Shown here: positions 43,544 to 56,002 of the stretch, piece by piece
Numbering within the stretch: position 1 is the stretch's first letter
How the letters are laid out: every line of letters starts with the position of its first letter
From: Pascua guehoae
Taxonomy: Eukaryota > Basidiomycota > Tremellomycetes > Trichosporonales > Trichosporonaceae
NCBI GenBank assembly: GCA_001600415.1
Contig: BCJX01000015.1
Coordinates: 313,382 to 377,381, forward strand
DNA: 64,000 nt
Direction: 5' to 3'
Position numbers and translations under genes: made by a program
Notes under the pieces: generated by a model
What the model was told of the DNA's origin: nothing
The model's database searches: none
What the model saw: the letters and a program-made list of their open reading frames with translations, nothing else

Positions 43544-44711
43544 GATGAAGTGAGAAGAAGGAGAAATGATGGGAGGAGGGAGGGGTGAGGAGTTGAGGTG
43601 AGGTGGGGTTGGTATGTTGTTTCCTCGACGTGTCTGCTGTATCGTTTTTCGAGGAGCAATTTTAGCCTTCCTTGGATTTCTTCCTTCCTCGCTTTGCGGC
43701 TTTCCTCGCGTTGCTTTTTTTGCAATCGTGCACTTTCCCTCTCACTTGGATGGCTGCTACATTTCTGTCATTGTACGCCTACCGTTCGAGGTCACTGCTC
43801 ACTGTGTCTGGACACCGTACCCCCTTGTCAGTGGAGAATGGCTGCAAAATAAGTATGCCACATGCCACAGAGATTTCACCATTGCTACAATTGTTCCACT
43901 GTGCAAGGCCATAATTGTTCCAATGTACAAGACCTTGATGCTGTCATGACACAAAGGGTCTGTGCTTAGGGCTTGAGACTGACATTGGTTTCTAGCCCTT
44001 CCGAGCTGGGGGGCGGACGCGTACCGAAAGAGACCTAGGATCTGGTGGGCTTTAGGAAAATAACTGGGTCGGACCTGAACGGCGTTCTTCTTCGTTGAAC
44101 GTAATTTGACTCGGAGTTGTCCCGAGCGCGGTGGGTGTCACAGCGATGCAACCTCATTGAGATTCTTGGGGAAATTTCCCATGGCCATCGTACGACAGTG
44201 GTAGTGGCTGTATTGTACCCTGTGCAACCAAATATGCCTGACCCTCGCATCTGCCACATGGCCATCTTTGCACCTTCCCTCTCACGTCCACAATGTAAAT
44301 TGACAGGCTCGATCTACCTCACGGTGCAATCATGTAGCATGGAAGTAGCATCTGGGCTAGTCTACGCAAGCCTAGTGAAAGTCATCTCGGCTAGTCGAAG
44401 CAAGAGTAGTCGGCGTAATCGAAGAATCGAATGTCGGGTAGAGTCGAATGGGTGGGGAGAAGTGTCCATGTGAGGTGTCCGCGTGTTGGGTGTGGCCTTG
44501 GCTTGGGCCTTTGGTGTCATTTGTATATGTATGCGAGGCATTACGTTCGTGAGGAGGGAATACAGTGTGGGTTATCGTATGCGTGGGTTTGGGGGATCCG
44601 TGGGGGTGGGAATAGCTTCTAGGGGGTGGGTATGTGCTTTTCTCGTCAGCTTTCATCTTCACGTCTGCTGCACTCGTCCTTGGCACTCACTGCTCATCTG
44701 TACGAGTACAG
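43544..44711. other. intergenic, no supported gene
   Basis: 43550-43750 is the probable promoter of the minus gene (pyrimidine-rich in its sense). The rest, to the 3' end of the gene at 44712, has no credible frame. Confidence 0.5.
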
Positions 44712-47410
44712 CTACACGCGCGCAGCCGCAGCGGCGCTGGCACAGCGCCACGACTCGATGGCTGCGTTTTTGCACGGGGTGGACTGGGCCGTGTGGAATG
44801 TTTCCTCCACCTCGGTCAACTCTTGAAACTCGAGCGCCGCAGCGCGAGTAAGGGTGGATTCTGGCGTGTGAAACTCGTCGTTACCCGACGCGAGCGAAAT
44901 GACGTCCGCTGCGGGAGAGTTGAGGTCGTTCGATGTCGTCGGAGTCAGGAGTAACGAGGTCGCAAGGGGCGAGTCGAGCTCCTCTAAGAGATCTGGAAGG
45001 ACGTCGGGGGAGTCGCAGGGGGCACCCCAAAAGGGGTTCGACTGTGAGGCCGCGTTCGAGAGCGCCTTTTCACGCTCGGCGCGCTCGGCGCGCTTTTCAA
45101 GCGCACGCTTTGGGAGCGGTGTGCTGCGGACGCCAAAGATGAGCGAGGGAGGCTCAAAGTTTAAGTTGAGCGCGTCCCAGCCGTCGCCCAAGGGATCCCT
45201 TAACGCGGCGTCCATGAGGAAGGACGGTTCTGATGGCGGGGGGCTCTCGAGGTTGCGGTGAAGGCTGCACATTGACGACCATGGCGAGTCGTTGAGCTCA
45301 TGGGCGCTCTGGCCATACGGGGTCGTAAGCGAGTTGTGGTAGTACATGCGCGGGCGCTCGGGCTTTGCGGGCTTGACAGGAGGTGTGGGCTCGGCCTTGG
45401 CTTTGCCCTTGACCATGGCCTTGAGCATGCCCTTGCTGCCGCGACGCGTTTCGGGAGGGGCAGGGGAGGAATTGCGAGGGGTAGGCGGGTTGGACTTTGG
45501 CTTTTCAGGCGTGCGTGCCCCGTCGTCCTTGGTCTTGCGCCTGCTGTTGGAACGCGAGAGAGGAGCTGCCACAAGCGAGCTCGTGGTCGAGCTGACCCAT
45601 GTGCCCAGTGTCGATGCGCGGCGGCCCGCAGCGCGACCCATTTCGCCAAGTTTTGAGCTCATCGAATTGGTCCCCAGGGGGACAGACGGGTTCGGCTCGG
45701 CCGGCGAGGAAGATCCCGACGTTGTCGATCGCTTGAGAATGCCGCGGGGTCCCGACTGCATCGACTGACGGGATGGCACAGTGGTTAACGAGAGAGTCGA
45801 CGCGTTGGCCGATGAAGAAGGCGTGTTGAGAGTCACAGTTGCAAGTGAAGGCGAGGCGCCGGTTGGGTCATGGGCGTGCTTGCTGCTTCCCGCCGTTGGC
45901 GCAGCGGCCTCCTCGGCGCTGGACAACTTGAAGCGGATTAACTGGTTCCTCAGGTCGTCCGCGTCGGGGGTGGGGAGGTCAAAAGTGATGGCTGTCGAGC
46001 GCGAACGAGTTAACGGGTTGGGCCGCTTTGGCTTTGGAGGAGGAGCGATTGCGCTGAGCGAAGGGGACGAGACGGAGCGCACGCGGGGGGGAAAGTCGTT
46101 GGGACTGGGCATTGTGATGTACGAGGAAAGGGTGGGAACTTCCACGAGGGTGGGAGCTTTGCTCTTTTGAGAGCGACGGCTGCTGGAACGACGACGCGAA
46201 GCCGACGTGTGGTGGGGGGTTTGAGAGTCGAGGTTTTGGTGGGGAAAGGGAGTCGGCGCGGTCACGGTCGCTGTCTCGGGCTCGCCGTGTGCCTTGGTTC
46301 GCGTGGTGACGGAGTGCACAGAGTGTGCAGTGGTCGTGTTCCTGTTTGAGCACGGCAGGGGGTCCTTGAAAGCAGAGGGGGGCACGGAGGTTGTCGCCCT
46401 GCGAGGGCGGTGACATGCGTTGTCGTCGTGGTGGTGGGACGATGGGTGCGAGTTGGGATCGGGGCTAGTGAGTGAGCGAGTGAGACGATGAGGGTTGTCG
46501 TGGTCGTCGATAGAGTCCGAGGGTTCCTTTGGGCGTGTCAGTCTGTCGTTCACAAGAAGCAAAAAGAAAAAGAAAGACCACCACCGCCGCCGCCGTTTGT
46601 AACACATGTTCATCCTGCCCTGGAGCTGCCCCTCTGTGGTTTCCACTGTGGGCTGCTGTCGGGGCCATCTGGGGTACATGCGACACTGGCGCGCGGGGGC
46701 GGCGTTTCTCTTGAACCAAAAAGTTGGGGAACAAGGGATCGGCGACACGCCCTGCGCCCCCCGGCTCGGTGCGAGATGCTGGTGGCAAAGTGATCCAAGT
46801 GACCACTTCGGGGCATGCCGCATGGACAATGCATGATGATTCACGAGGCGTTTCACGACCTGTGGGGTGCAAGGGAAGACGAACAGAGAAGGAATGGTGA
46901 TGGGGGACAAGGTCTGGAGAATGCACACAAGCCACAGCATAAAGGAAGAGTGCGAGGGGGGAGGTTGTAACACGATGGGTTGGCCACCCTTCCCTCCCTC
47001 GTGGGCCTCCCTCGTCTCGACGCCATGGCTTTTCCCCAACATGTGGGGAAATTTAAACGCCACAAGGAAGCACCGGCGTCATCTGCGCATGGGCCCACAC
47101 GCACACACACACTCACCACTGTATTGGTCCCCCGACGCCCCCGGCGCTTGGACCGCTCGTGACCTGCGGTTGTCGCCGGCGGCATCGTCGTCTTTGCCGC
47201 CGTCTTTGTGCCTGTGGAAATTCCAAGGGCACTGGCAATCTTTCCCTTGACATCCCACTTTCGGCGGCGCCGTTCTTTGGCCTCCTCGATGAGCTTGATC
47301 TGGTAATCGAGGTCGGCGCGCGTAATGTGCAGAGGAGTCGGGGCGGCGTCGCGCGGCCTGTCCATGACTGGAATCACGGCGGGGGCCGGGCGAAACAGCT
47401 TGAGCGGCAT
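44712..47410 (-). CDS. disordered Ser/Pro-rich protein, exon borders uncertain
   Basis: The start is best placed at the ATG at 47410 (MPLKLFRPAPAVIPVMDRPR), followed by a helix (DYQIKLIEEAKERRRRKWDV) up to a GTGAGT donor at 47116. The main exon runs from roughly 46540 or 46400 to the stop at 44712 and is Ser/Thr/Pro-rich with basic patches (SASRRRSSSRRSQKSKAP) and several conserved-looking islands (PRGILKRSTTSGSS, PRMYYHNSLTTPYGQSAHEL, PSLIFGVRSTPLPKRALEKR). No known domain. The intervening intron would be about 600 nt, and its acceptor could not be fixed because phases at candidate acceptors do not match this donor. The strong codon-like composition and length support a real gene. Function unknown. 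Confidence 0.55.
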
Positions 47411-47642
47411 GGCGCTGCTGTTGTTTGACTGTCGATCGGCAGGGCGGTTTGCGTAAGCAATGTGCTGGGAGCGAGGTAGGCGTCTGTGGGGAGGGAGTAT
47501 GGTTTGCAGTACAGTCGAGTCGAGCGAGAACAAGTCACTGGATGGGACTGTGGTAGCAATATGGATAGACAAGTGTAAAGAAGACGAGTTCGTTGTGCGG
47601 TGTGAGGTTGACTAGTGTGGCCTTGCAGTCTGCCCCACGGTA

Positions 47643-47675
<33 letters not shown>

Positions 47676-48326
47676 GATATGCGGATGTGTGGCACCCCAG
47701 TGAGAGTTGGGTGCGAGATATGCTCTGGGGATAGTGTGTCCCCAGCGACTTTTCTCCCTAGATTTGTAACATGTCTGCTTAGATGTGCGTGTGCCATGCA
47801 TGGGATGCATGTGATGGATGCGGTGGGAAGCAAGACGCATGCAAGACGCATGCGTCCGTTTTTGATGACCCGTTGACCGCATGCGTCCAACAACAATAAC
47901 AAAGGCCCTGGACGTCGAGTGTGGAGGCCGACACCAGACTTTTAAATTGGGGGGATCCATTAGGTAATCACAGGGCGGCAACCACGCGTCGACGCGTCGA
48001 GGCACCACAGCAGAGGGGAGGGTGTGAGTTTGGACGAGTTTGTCTTCTTTGCCACTCGAGCAAACCAAACCGACCAGCAACCAACAACACACACTCGCAC
48101 ACACAAGTTGTATCACAACACACCTCTTCTCGGGCACATTACACTCGTTCTCGGGCACATCAAAGCCCCCATCACAACCACACACCAACGCCCTCCCCGC
48201 ACCGCACCGCCTCGACATCCCATCTCACCTGGTCGTCACACCGCGTCCTCTCGCACCTCTCAACCCTCTCTCACCTTCCTCCCCAACCGCGTCATCTCTC
48301 GCACACCCCCGCGTCCTACCGCTACC
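47411..48326. promoter_or_regulatory. divergent intergenic region with a (CAGC)n tract
   Basis: Lies between divergently transcribed genes. (CAGC)n at 47644-47674. A GCAAGACGCATGCAAGACGC repeat at about 47830-47850. ACACACTCGCACACACAAG near 48090 and a long C/A-rich leader before the CDC31 start codon. Confidence 0.5.
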
Positions 48327-49509
48327 ATGTCCGCCTTCCCCGGCCGCACCGCGCGCCGCGCGCCGGCCCCCCAGCGCCCGACGCTCACAGACGAGCAGCG
48401 CAGCGAGGTGCGCGAGGCGTTTGAGCTGTTTGACACGGACAAGGACGGGTTTATCGACTACCACGAGTTCAAGGTCGCGCTGCGCGCGCTGGGGTTTGTC
48501 CTCCGCAAGCCCGAGGTGCTCAAGCTCCTCCGCGAGCATGAGCGGGGCGATGGCCTCTTGAGCATGGCCGACTTTGAAAAGATTAGTGAGTGGAACCGGG
48601 ATTTGCGGGGTGGTGCGATTGGGCGGGAATGGTCGGATGGCGGATCTTGGGGACGTGGAGAACGGAGGAACGGGAGGGTATAGGGATATGAACGCGAGAG
48701 TGGGAACGAGGATGGGGGAGGAGGAGGAGGGGAGGAGGGAAGGGAGATGCCACGTCTTCGATCTCGAACGTGCGCGATGGTGTGCCTGTGAAGGGGACGC
48801 GGTGATGCGGAAACGGAACAGGGGAGGGAGATGGAGCAGTGTCAGATCAGCTCTGACGCCGTGCGACGATGTCTTGATCTGCGAGGACTGGGTGAGATTG
48901 GAACGGAGTGGCGTTGGAATGGTCTGGATCCAGATCTATCGAACGAGTGCAGGGAGACGCAACGACACCGGGACGTCGGAACACAACCTCGAATCCAGAT
49001 GCCGCCCATACGAAACCCTCCCCCACCCGCAAGACCGCCTACACACACTAACGCCCAGTGACGGAGAAGATTCTCTCGCGCGACCCGATGGAGGAGCTGC
49101 GGCGCGCATTTGCCCTCTTTGACGACGACCACTCGGGCAAGATTAGCCTCAAGAACCTCCGGCGCGTGGCAAAGGAGCTCGGCGAGCACTTGGGCGATGA
49201 GGAGCTGTGCGTGTTTTCCGGAGCGTGGGGGCCTGGGGAGCAAGGTGTGCTGGGCGAGTGGCATTACGGTCGTGGTGTGGTGGCATGGGCGGGATCAGCT
49301 GTCGCCGCGTCTCCCCAGCACGCACGCGAGTATTCACTGGCCCTGGGCGTCCCAGGTCCAGCTGTCCAACTGCCCGGCGCGCATCGCGGCTCTATCGACG
49401 GGATACACGCTAACGTACCAGGCAAGCGATGATTGACGAGTTTGACATGGACGGCGACGGGGAGATTTCGCAAGAGGAGTTTATCGCCATTATGCTCGAC
49501 GGCGAGTAG
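48327..49509 (+). CDS. CDC31: centrin (caltractin)
   Basis: Exons 48327-48585, 49059-49206, 49422-49509 give 164 residues, a normal centrin length. Centrin is a small EF-hand protein of the spindle pole body/centrosome needed for its duplication, also found in nuclear pore-linked mRNA export and DNA repair complexes. EF-hand loops: 1 [12 protein letters not shown] (about 36-47, canonical), 2 [12 protein letters not shown] (degenerate), 3 [12 protein letters not shown], 4 [12 protein letters not shown] (canonical). The linker [20 protein letters not shown], the [18 protein letters not shown] block and the EFIAIML end are characteristic of centrins rather than calmodulin. The Met of KIMTEK is encoded across intron 1 (473 nt). 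Confidence 0.93.
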
Positions 49510-50011
49510 ACGAGCAGGCGGGGCGCGAGCGCGGGGCGAGGGCGAGGTCGAGGGAGGGTCGCGCGGTACCTATGTAGAGGGAGCGGGCTCCGTGCTCGTG
49601 CAACTCGGGAGGCGCGCGGGTCGGCGGGTACTATGGCCCGCGGCGTGGCGGATACGAGGAGACAGAACCCTGTAACTTGTTGGTAATGGTGTATTGCGTT
49701 TCTTCTGCGTCGTGTTGGTGTGGTGCTTGTGATTGACGCGGGGTACCCGAGCGTGGATGATTGAGCTGGCCATCGAGCTGCTTTGCCGAACTGACTAATA
49801 TGGGAATGACAGAAGGTACAGAGGACGAGAATGCCGAGGGTGGCCACGCGAATGAATGGTATACATGCCGCCCCGCCCCCGGTGCGCAGCCGTACTCGTG
49901 TGCCAGTATCCGCCCGCATGCGTACAATTCTCTGTGCAACATGCATGTGGCATGGTTGAGCTATATGTGGCAGACAGTCTAAGTATGGCAAGACAATGTA
50001 AACGCAGCGTC
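49510..50011. other. convergent 3' region, no gene
   Basis: Between the CDC31 and steryl-ester lipase 3' ends. Nothing distinctive was seen. Confidence 0.6.
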
Positions 50012-51932
50012 TCAGGTGCTCGAGCTTGGGCCGGCGAGCACCTCCTCTTCTTCTTCTGGATACCTTGGGCGGGTCGCCTCGATATCGTCTGGAAAAGTCA
50101 GCACAAGTAAAAAACCGGGAGGGAGGGCTGTGAAGACTCGCTGCCTCAGCTCGCCCACTCACCAACAAACGACTGGAACCCCCACTCGACTGCCTCTGCG
50201 GCCCAGTAAAAGTCGCAGTGCTCGCTCTTGTCGAGCTTTGTGACCTTGATGACCTTTACGTGTTTTTCCTTTGTGCGCAAGCGCTCGAGGAGGGGCTCTG
50301 CGAGGACGAGGAAATCGCGGCCGCCGTGGTAGATGGAGAGCGGGGGGAAGCGGTCGTCCCACCACTGCTCGAGCGAGTCGTCGAGGGTGCACTTGCGGTC
50401 TGCAAAGCCGCCCTTGCCGCACCACCAAAAGATGGACGCCGACGAGACGGGGGTGGGTGTAAAGCGGAACATTTTCGTCTTGCGCCGCTTGAGCCAGTTT
50501 GTGTCTGTCCAGCTGAACAAGAAGGCAAACATGATGTACCCGAGCGAGCCGAAAATGTACGCCGGACACCAGTCGTACGCGTACCGCATGAGCGGGATAA
50601 AGTCGAGCACGCCAAAGAGGCGCTTCCACATTGGCCACTCGAGGCGGTTGAGCGTCGTGAATGGGAAGCCCGTCGTGAGGGGACCCGCGTACACGGCAGG
50701 TGCCAGGGCGATGAAGACGCTCAGCTTTTTACCCAGGTTGGGGACATTGCCCAGCGAGAGCGAGATGAATGCGAGGCCGTTGCCCTGCGAATGTCCCATA
50801 AAGGCAATCTTTTCATACCCCGTCTCGCGGCACACGTGGTCCACCATGGCGGGCAGGTCGTACATTGCCAGATCACGAATCGTCCAGTCTGCAAGGTTAG
50901 CAAGGGGGCCCGGGGTCGGATGCGTTGTAACCCACCCCAGAAGCGCGGGTCGCCGCGCGAGTAGCTCCGGTGGCCCATGTCAAAGATGCCGCGCGTGTTG
51001 CCGAGGTAGACCTGGTACCCTTGCTTTGCGAGCCAGAAGGCAAGCGAGCGGTCTTCCGACGTCACAAACGAGCCGCTCGACTGGAACAGGCCGTGGAGGA
51101 TCAGGACGGGGAAGCCGCCGCGGCCGTCGGGGCGCACCTGGGCATTCGGGTCGACGACGCGGTGCATCCTGCGCGAGGGGTGAGCACGAGTGTGTCACGG
51201 TGGCAGTTCAGCCGCGTACAGCCGGACATACCTGAGATAGTAGCCGTCCTCGGTCTCGACCGTCTGGTTGTCGATATCCATGCCAATCTGGCGCGCATAG
51301 TCGCGGGGCTCCTTGCTGATCTTGACGCCCTCTTTGCGCCAGTATTCATCCCTGTCCCAGTCGTACTTTGGGTCTGGTGTGGGCTTGAGGTACTTTGGGA
51401 TGGCCTGGATAAACTCGACCGAGAGCGCCCACACGACGACGCCGGCGAGGAAGACTGTCGATATCGCGAGGGAAAATGCCTGGGTAACATTGAGGCGCCA
51501 GCGTTCCCACCTGCTGAGCGGCGTGTGCGGCGCGGGCTCGTACGTCGTGAGCGAGACCGGGGGGAATGTGGGGCGGAGCAGGTGCTGCGAGGGGGTAGCC
51601 ACGCGGTCGATAAAGATGCGCCGCAGGATGCCGCGGCCCGAGCCCGACGCGTTGGACCCCGTCGAGTTGGAGCGCGACAGCGACGGGTGGATGGGCGTCG
51701 GCGCCAGCAGCGGTACTTCCTCGGCGCGGCGTGCGGCTGCCGCAGAGGCGCCGGGGCCGACGCCAGTCACGCCCGTGCCACCGTTCACGGCACGCTGCAT
51801 CATGGACGGCATGGGGGAGCGGGAGCGCGGGAGGCGCAGGTAGTGCAGAGGTTGAGAAGTGGTCGGGAGAGAGGAGGGCGGGGGGTCGGATCCTCGACGC
51901 CGCGGCGTGGGCTCGTGTGCGATCCGAGACAC
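50012..51932 (-). CDS. Tgl1-type sterol esterase / acid-lipase-family hydrolase, membrane-anchored
   Basis: Minus-strand exons 51232-51932, 50936-51168, 50163-50888, 50012-50088 give 578 residues. This alpha/beta-hydrolase family cleaves steryl esters (yeast Tgl1/Yeh1/Yeh2) on lipid droplets or membranes. A transmembrane segment (LAISTVFLAGVVVWALSVEF, about 145-170) precedes the catalytic domain: PVLILHGLFQSSGSFVTSED, YLGNTRGIF, the nucleophile elbow GHSQG (Ser about 345), YHGGRDFLV (Asp) and SEHCDFYWA (His). These are the family triad positions. The last 26 codons lie on a separate small exon, DIEATRPRYPEEEEEVLAGP, found because GTGAGT splits the apparent stop of exon 3. The 51932 start gives a long basic N-terminus. 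A Met at 51809 is an alternative. Confidence 0.85.
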
Positions 51933-53442
51933 CGAGTGGAGCTTGTCCGTGTCCGTGTCCGTTTCCGGGTCCGGTTTTCGGTGCGTGGGACCGTCGAGCG
52001 CGTCGAGGGAGGCGGTGGCGGCACGCTCGAGGAGATCGAGCGTGATGGGGATGGGTGTGTACAGTGGAGTGGGAATCGGGACAGAGTTTGCGCGGTGGTG
52101 GGTGGTCTAGCCTCGAGAAGGAGATTAGACGCCGCGTAAAGAAGGGGGGAGAGGGTGTGGCGTGGGATGATGATGTCGTGTTTTTATCAGCGAGGTGGAG
52201 TCGTGAGTGAGTTGGCCGCCTTGGTTTGTGCCCTCGTGGTGGGTGTCAACTGTCAACAATATGGTAATGGGAATCAAGACGAGCGCCCTCGAATAGAGCC
52301 ACCCCCGAACCCAGAGCTCTGCTGTAGAGACGCCGGAGCAAACGGGACAAGGACGCCGGCGCCAATCTGATCCACAATACAATACAATAGAGACCCTGAA
52401 AGAGCCCCCTCCCCTCCACTGTGCCTGGGGTCTAAAGTGGGACGATAACTTCTCTTTTCTTTTCAAAACAAGTGCCCGTGCCCTGCCGCCGCCCCCCCCT
52501 TTGTGTCCCCTTTGCCCCCCGGCTGACCCCCTGGCGCCTCAAATGACGTACTCTGGACGTGGCACAAGGTCCAACACCCAAACTGTGCAATCATCACCTG
52601 CAAAGGAGGCACAGTTGAGCACACGTGCACACCAAAGTCACGATCATGTGCCTACAACGCGCACACCAGGTTGGCACCACGGCGACCAGGTCGGCGGCGT
52701 CAGGACGGCAGGCAAGGGGCAGCAGGGCTTGATAAGAGATCGCGCTGGAGTGCGTTGACCGATTATTAATTCGATGGGTCTCGAGGGCTAATCGCTGTAA
52801 ATCTCTACAGAGTCCGGTTGCGAGCCGAAGACATGGTCGGGCCGTGCTCCGGGCCCCGCGGTAGCGACAAGCAATCGCAGGGTGTCACTCTGTGTGTCTC
52901 TGTGGCCTGCTCCGAGGGTATCAAAAAGGAACAAGAAAGGCGCAGGGATGCCGAGGCATGCAGATGCTGAGGTGGTGCAGACGTGCAGCCCTTGCAAGAT
53001 TCTGCCAGTCTCACCCTGAGCCATTACTCGTTGCTTTTTGGCACCGTCTGCAGGTGGTGACTGGCTGCTGACATGGTGACCGCTTCACGGAAATTGCATT
53101 CCTGGAGTCGAGGACAGCTCGACAACAGGCAGGCTGCAGGCAGGCTGCAGGCAGGCTGCAGGCGGAGAGGGAGAGGGAGCGGTGGCAATCGGCCAACCTG
53201 ACCCATGTACGTCATACCCTCCAACAGTTTTGCCACCGGCGCGCCTGCATATACAATCATTAGGTCCGTGGTGCCGGGCCAGCCTATATCCACGCCTAAC
53301 GATAGATCCTGAAATCGTCATGGTCCCGCCATTTGTGTACCGGTGTGTCACCCCATCCACCCGCTCGCTCACCAACACCCAAAATCACACACACCAACTC
53401 CACAACACTTACCCACACACCACACGCTCGCACACGCCCTCA
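51933..53442. promoter_or_regulatory. divergent intergenic region (1.5 kb)
   Basis: Contains AATACAATACAATA at 52377-52390 and triplicated GGCAGGCTGCA units at 53129-53162. No RNA gene was recognised. Likely promoters at both ends. Confidence 0.5.
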
Positions 53443-56002
53443 ATGACGGGGACACCCACGGACGCGGGCGTGCCCCACCGGGTACGCACCACGAGCACAC
53501 CGTCACGCTCGTCGGGCACGGCGCTGCCGCCCCAGTACATGCTGCCCCACTACGGCTCGCGGCGGACAGTGTACACGAGCGTCCCGGGGCCGGCGCCCCT
53601 GCCGTCCCCGCCCGCCGCGCCGTATCCGCTCCGTGCGAGCCGGTCGAGTTCGAGCGCGAGTCTGAAGGCGCTCAGTGGGTCGCCGACGGTGTCTGCCCCG
53701 CCGGTTCCGCCTGTACCGCCTGTGCCTGTGCTGCCGGTGCCGCCGCCGGTGCCGCCCAAGGAGGCGTGGCACGCGACCTCAACGGGTGGGACGAATGTGG
53801 GCGCTGGAACCGGGTCTGCGCCTGGAGTACCGTCCTTTTCTCCAGAGACTCTCCCCGCTCCGCCCGTGCCCCCACCGGCCGCGCGGGCACTGTCGCTGCC
53901 CCCCGAACTACCCGAGTATCCCAGCCTCCTGGGCCCACCCGAGCCCGAGGAGCCCATCTCGCCATCCTACTCGACCGCGTCGGCGCAGGTCCCCTCGCGC
54001 CCGCCGTCGTCGACGTCGTCGCGCGACTCGGCGTCCGTGGGCTCGGGCCGCGCGTCGGTGGCGAAGACGCCGCTGAGCCCGCGCCGGCGCTTTGTCAAGG
54101 GGCGCGGGACGCGGCTGGGCCAGGCGGTGAGCGTGGGCCTCGCGTCCCCGCGCCGCCGGGAGCGTGACCGCGAACGCGAGCGCGAGCGCGACAGGGAACG
54201 GAGGCGACCCCGCCGGCCGTCGCTGGGCAGCACGCTCGGGCACCTCGCGGCGTTTGTGCGCTGGCTCCTGCTCCCGCTCCAGGTCGTGCTCGGCCCGGTC
54301 ATGTGGCATGCGGCCAACGCGCTCGTCCTCGTCGTCCTCGTCATGGTCGCCGTGTACGCTGCGCTCATCCTCGTGCGCGCCCTCGTCGCGTCCCTCGTCT
54401 CGCGCCTCGGATCCGGCATTGGGGGACTCTTCGGCTTCGCAGACCACAGCTCCAGCGTCCTCGATACGCTTACCGCCATCCCTGCGGCGCTCGGGATGCT
54501 CCCCGTCCGCGCCCTCGCCACCCCGGCCTGCCTCCTCGCCAACATTGGCTGCAGTACTAGCTTCCTCGCAACCACCGCACCAGCACGCCCGTTTTGGCAC
54601 ATTCTCGCCCCCGGAAATGGAAACGTCGACGTCGCCCTCGTATCGCGCGAACTGAGCAGAGAGGTCCGCTACGCCAAAGATATCTTTGATAGCCTCCTTG
54701 CACTCGGCGACGGGCGCATGACCGAGGGACTCGGCCATGTCAGGTGCGTACAGCCGAATGTCGGCTCTGACTCGCAGGATCCACGAGCTCGGTATTGCCA
54801 TCCAGCACGGGTCGTCGCTCGAGGACCGCTTCTTTATCGGCCAAGAGCTCATTGAGGTGAGTTGCGTTTGGTGGAGGGAGTCTCAGGCGTTGTGGGGTCT
54901 CCGGCCTTGTGGAGTCTCAGACTTTGTGCCGTCTCAGGCTTTATGGTAGTGTCTCAGGCTCTATGGTAGTCCTAGGCCTTGTGGAGTACCACACCTTGAG
55001 TCCCAGGCGTTGAGTCTCAGGTCTTGCGGGTCTCAGACTCTATGGCCACAACGCCTGGGACTATCATAAAGTTCGAGATCCCAAAGACTGAGACTGCGCA
55101 CCACCTGCTACTGCCACTTTGAGCCGAAGCCACATTGAGAGGGACTAGGCGTGTGCAGCGGGAACTTCCATGCCAGTCCACATGGGTCCCACAGCAGACA
55201 GACATTGTCTTCCACGCGCACAGCAAAGCAGTGGGCAAGCAGTTGCGTTCACACCCAATCCAACGTGGCAGTCTCAACCCAGCGCCACCATCAACCAGTG
55301 TCCCCAAGTCACTGACGGCAGCTCGCCGACCTCGCGTCCGAGCTCACGGACGAAATCGTCATGATCAACGCCATGAGCGTGAATGTCTTTTCGTGGCTCT
55401 TCTGGGAATTCTCCACTATCGCCGGCTTACTCGACCTGCCCGCATCGCGTCGGCCCGCGGCATCACGCCTGGGCCCACGGCTCGACTCGCTGATCAACCG
55501 GCTCGACCACGAGCTCGACCGGCTCTACACCGAGGTGGACGGTGCGATCCCCGTCGCCGCGCGGGGCAAAGACAAGGGCTGGCAGCTCCTTGAGCACCTG
55601 AGCGGCGTGACTGCGGGGCTGCGGGACGAAATTGACCGGTTCCCGGGCTGGCAGCGCGTGCTCGACGTGAGCCGCCGGTTTATCCGCGGCGGCGACCCGG
55701 GCAAGCTCACGCGCGTCTCGCGCGACCTCGAACTGACCCGGTCCACTATTGCGGGCCTCGACGTGACGTCCAAGAGCCTCGAGCGGGTGCGCGTCGACCT
55801 GACCGCGTTCCGCACCCAGGTGCGCTCGTTCAAGGGGAGCATTATGGGCCTCCACCTCGGCGCGAGCGAGGAGATTGGGCTGGGGCCAGAGCAGGAAATG
55901 GCCATTTTGCATGCGGTCGTTGACGAGCTGGGGTTGGCGGTCGGGAGGGCGAAGCGGCGGCCGGTTGAGAGGGGGGGGGGGATTGAGGGGCCGGAGGTGT
56001 GA
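53443..56002 (+). CDS. proline-rich membrane protein with C-terminal helical domain
   Basis: Exons 53443-54743, 54778-54856, 55322-56002 give 686 residues. The first intron is only 34 nt (GTGCGT...CAG) and the second is 465 nt. Residues 1-265 are Pro/Ser-rich and end with an Arg/Glu stretch (RERDRERERERDRERRRPRR). About 266-330 there are two hydrophobic segments (LAAFVRWLLLPLQVVLG and ANALVLVVLVMVAVYAALIL), probably membrane-spanning, then an amphipathic part. The C-terminal exon is helical (LINRLDHELDRLYTEVDGAI, LELTRSTIAGLDVTSKSLER), like a coiled-coil lumenal or cytosolic domain. It is reminiscent of fungal nuclear-envelope or septum membrane proteins, but no family is recognised. The stop at 56000-56002 is a few bases before an assembly gap. 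Confidence 0.7.
54881..55060 (+). repeat. degenerate 17-20-bp minisatellite inside intron 2 of the 53443 gene
   Basis: Repeated TCTCAGGC(G/T)TTGTGG and TCTCAGACTTTGTG-type units fill much of the 465-nt intron. Confidence 0.6.

Noticed and set aside
47644..47674. (CAGC)n tract as a CRISPR-like or structured array
   Set aside because: It is a simple tetranucleotide microsatellite without spacers.
53908..54852. 314-codon minus-strand frame over the membrane protein gene
   Set aside because: It is a shadow of a GC-rich coding exon. The + strand frame has coherent hydrophobic segments and splice joins.
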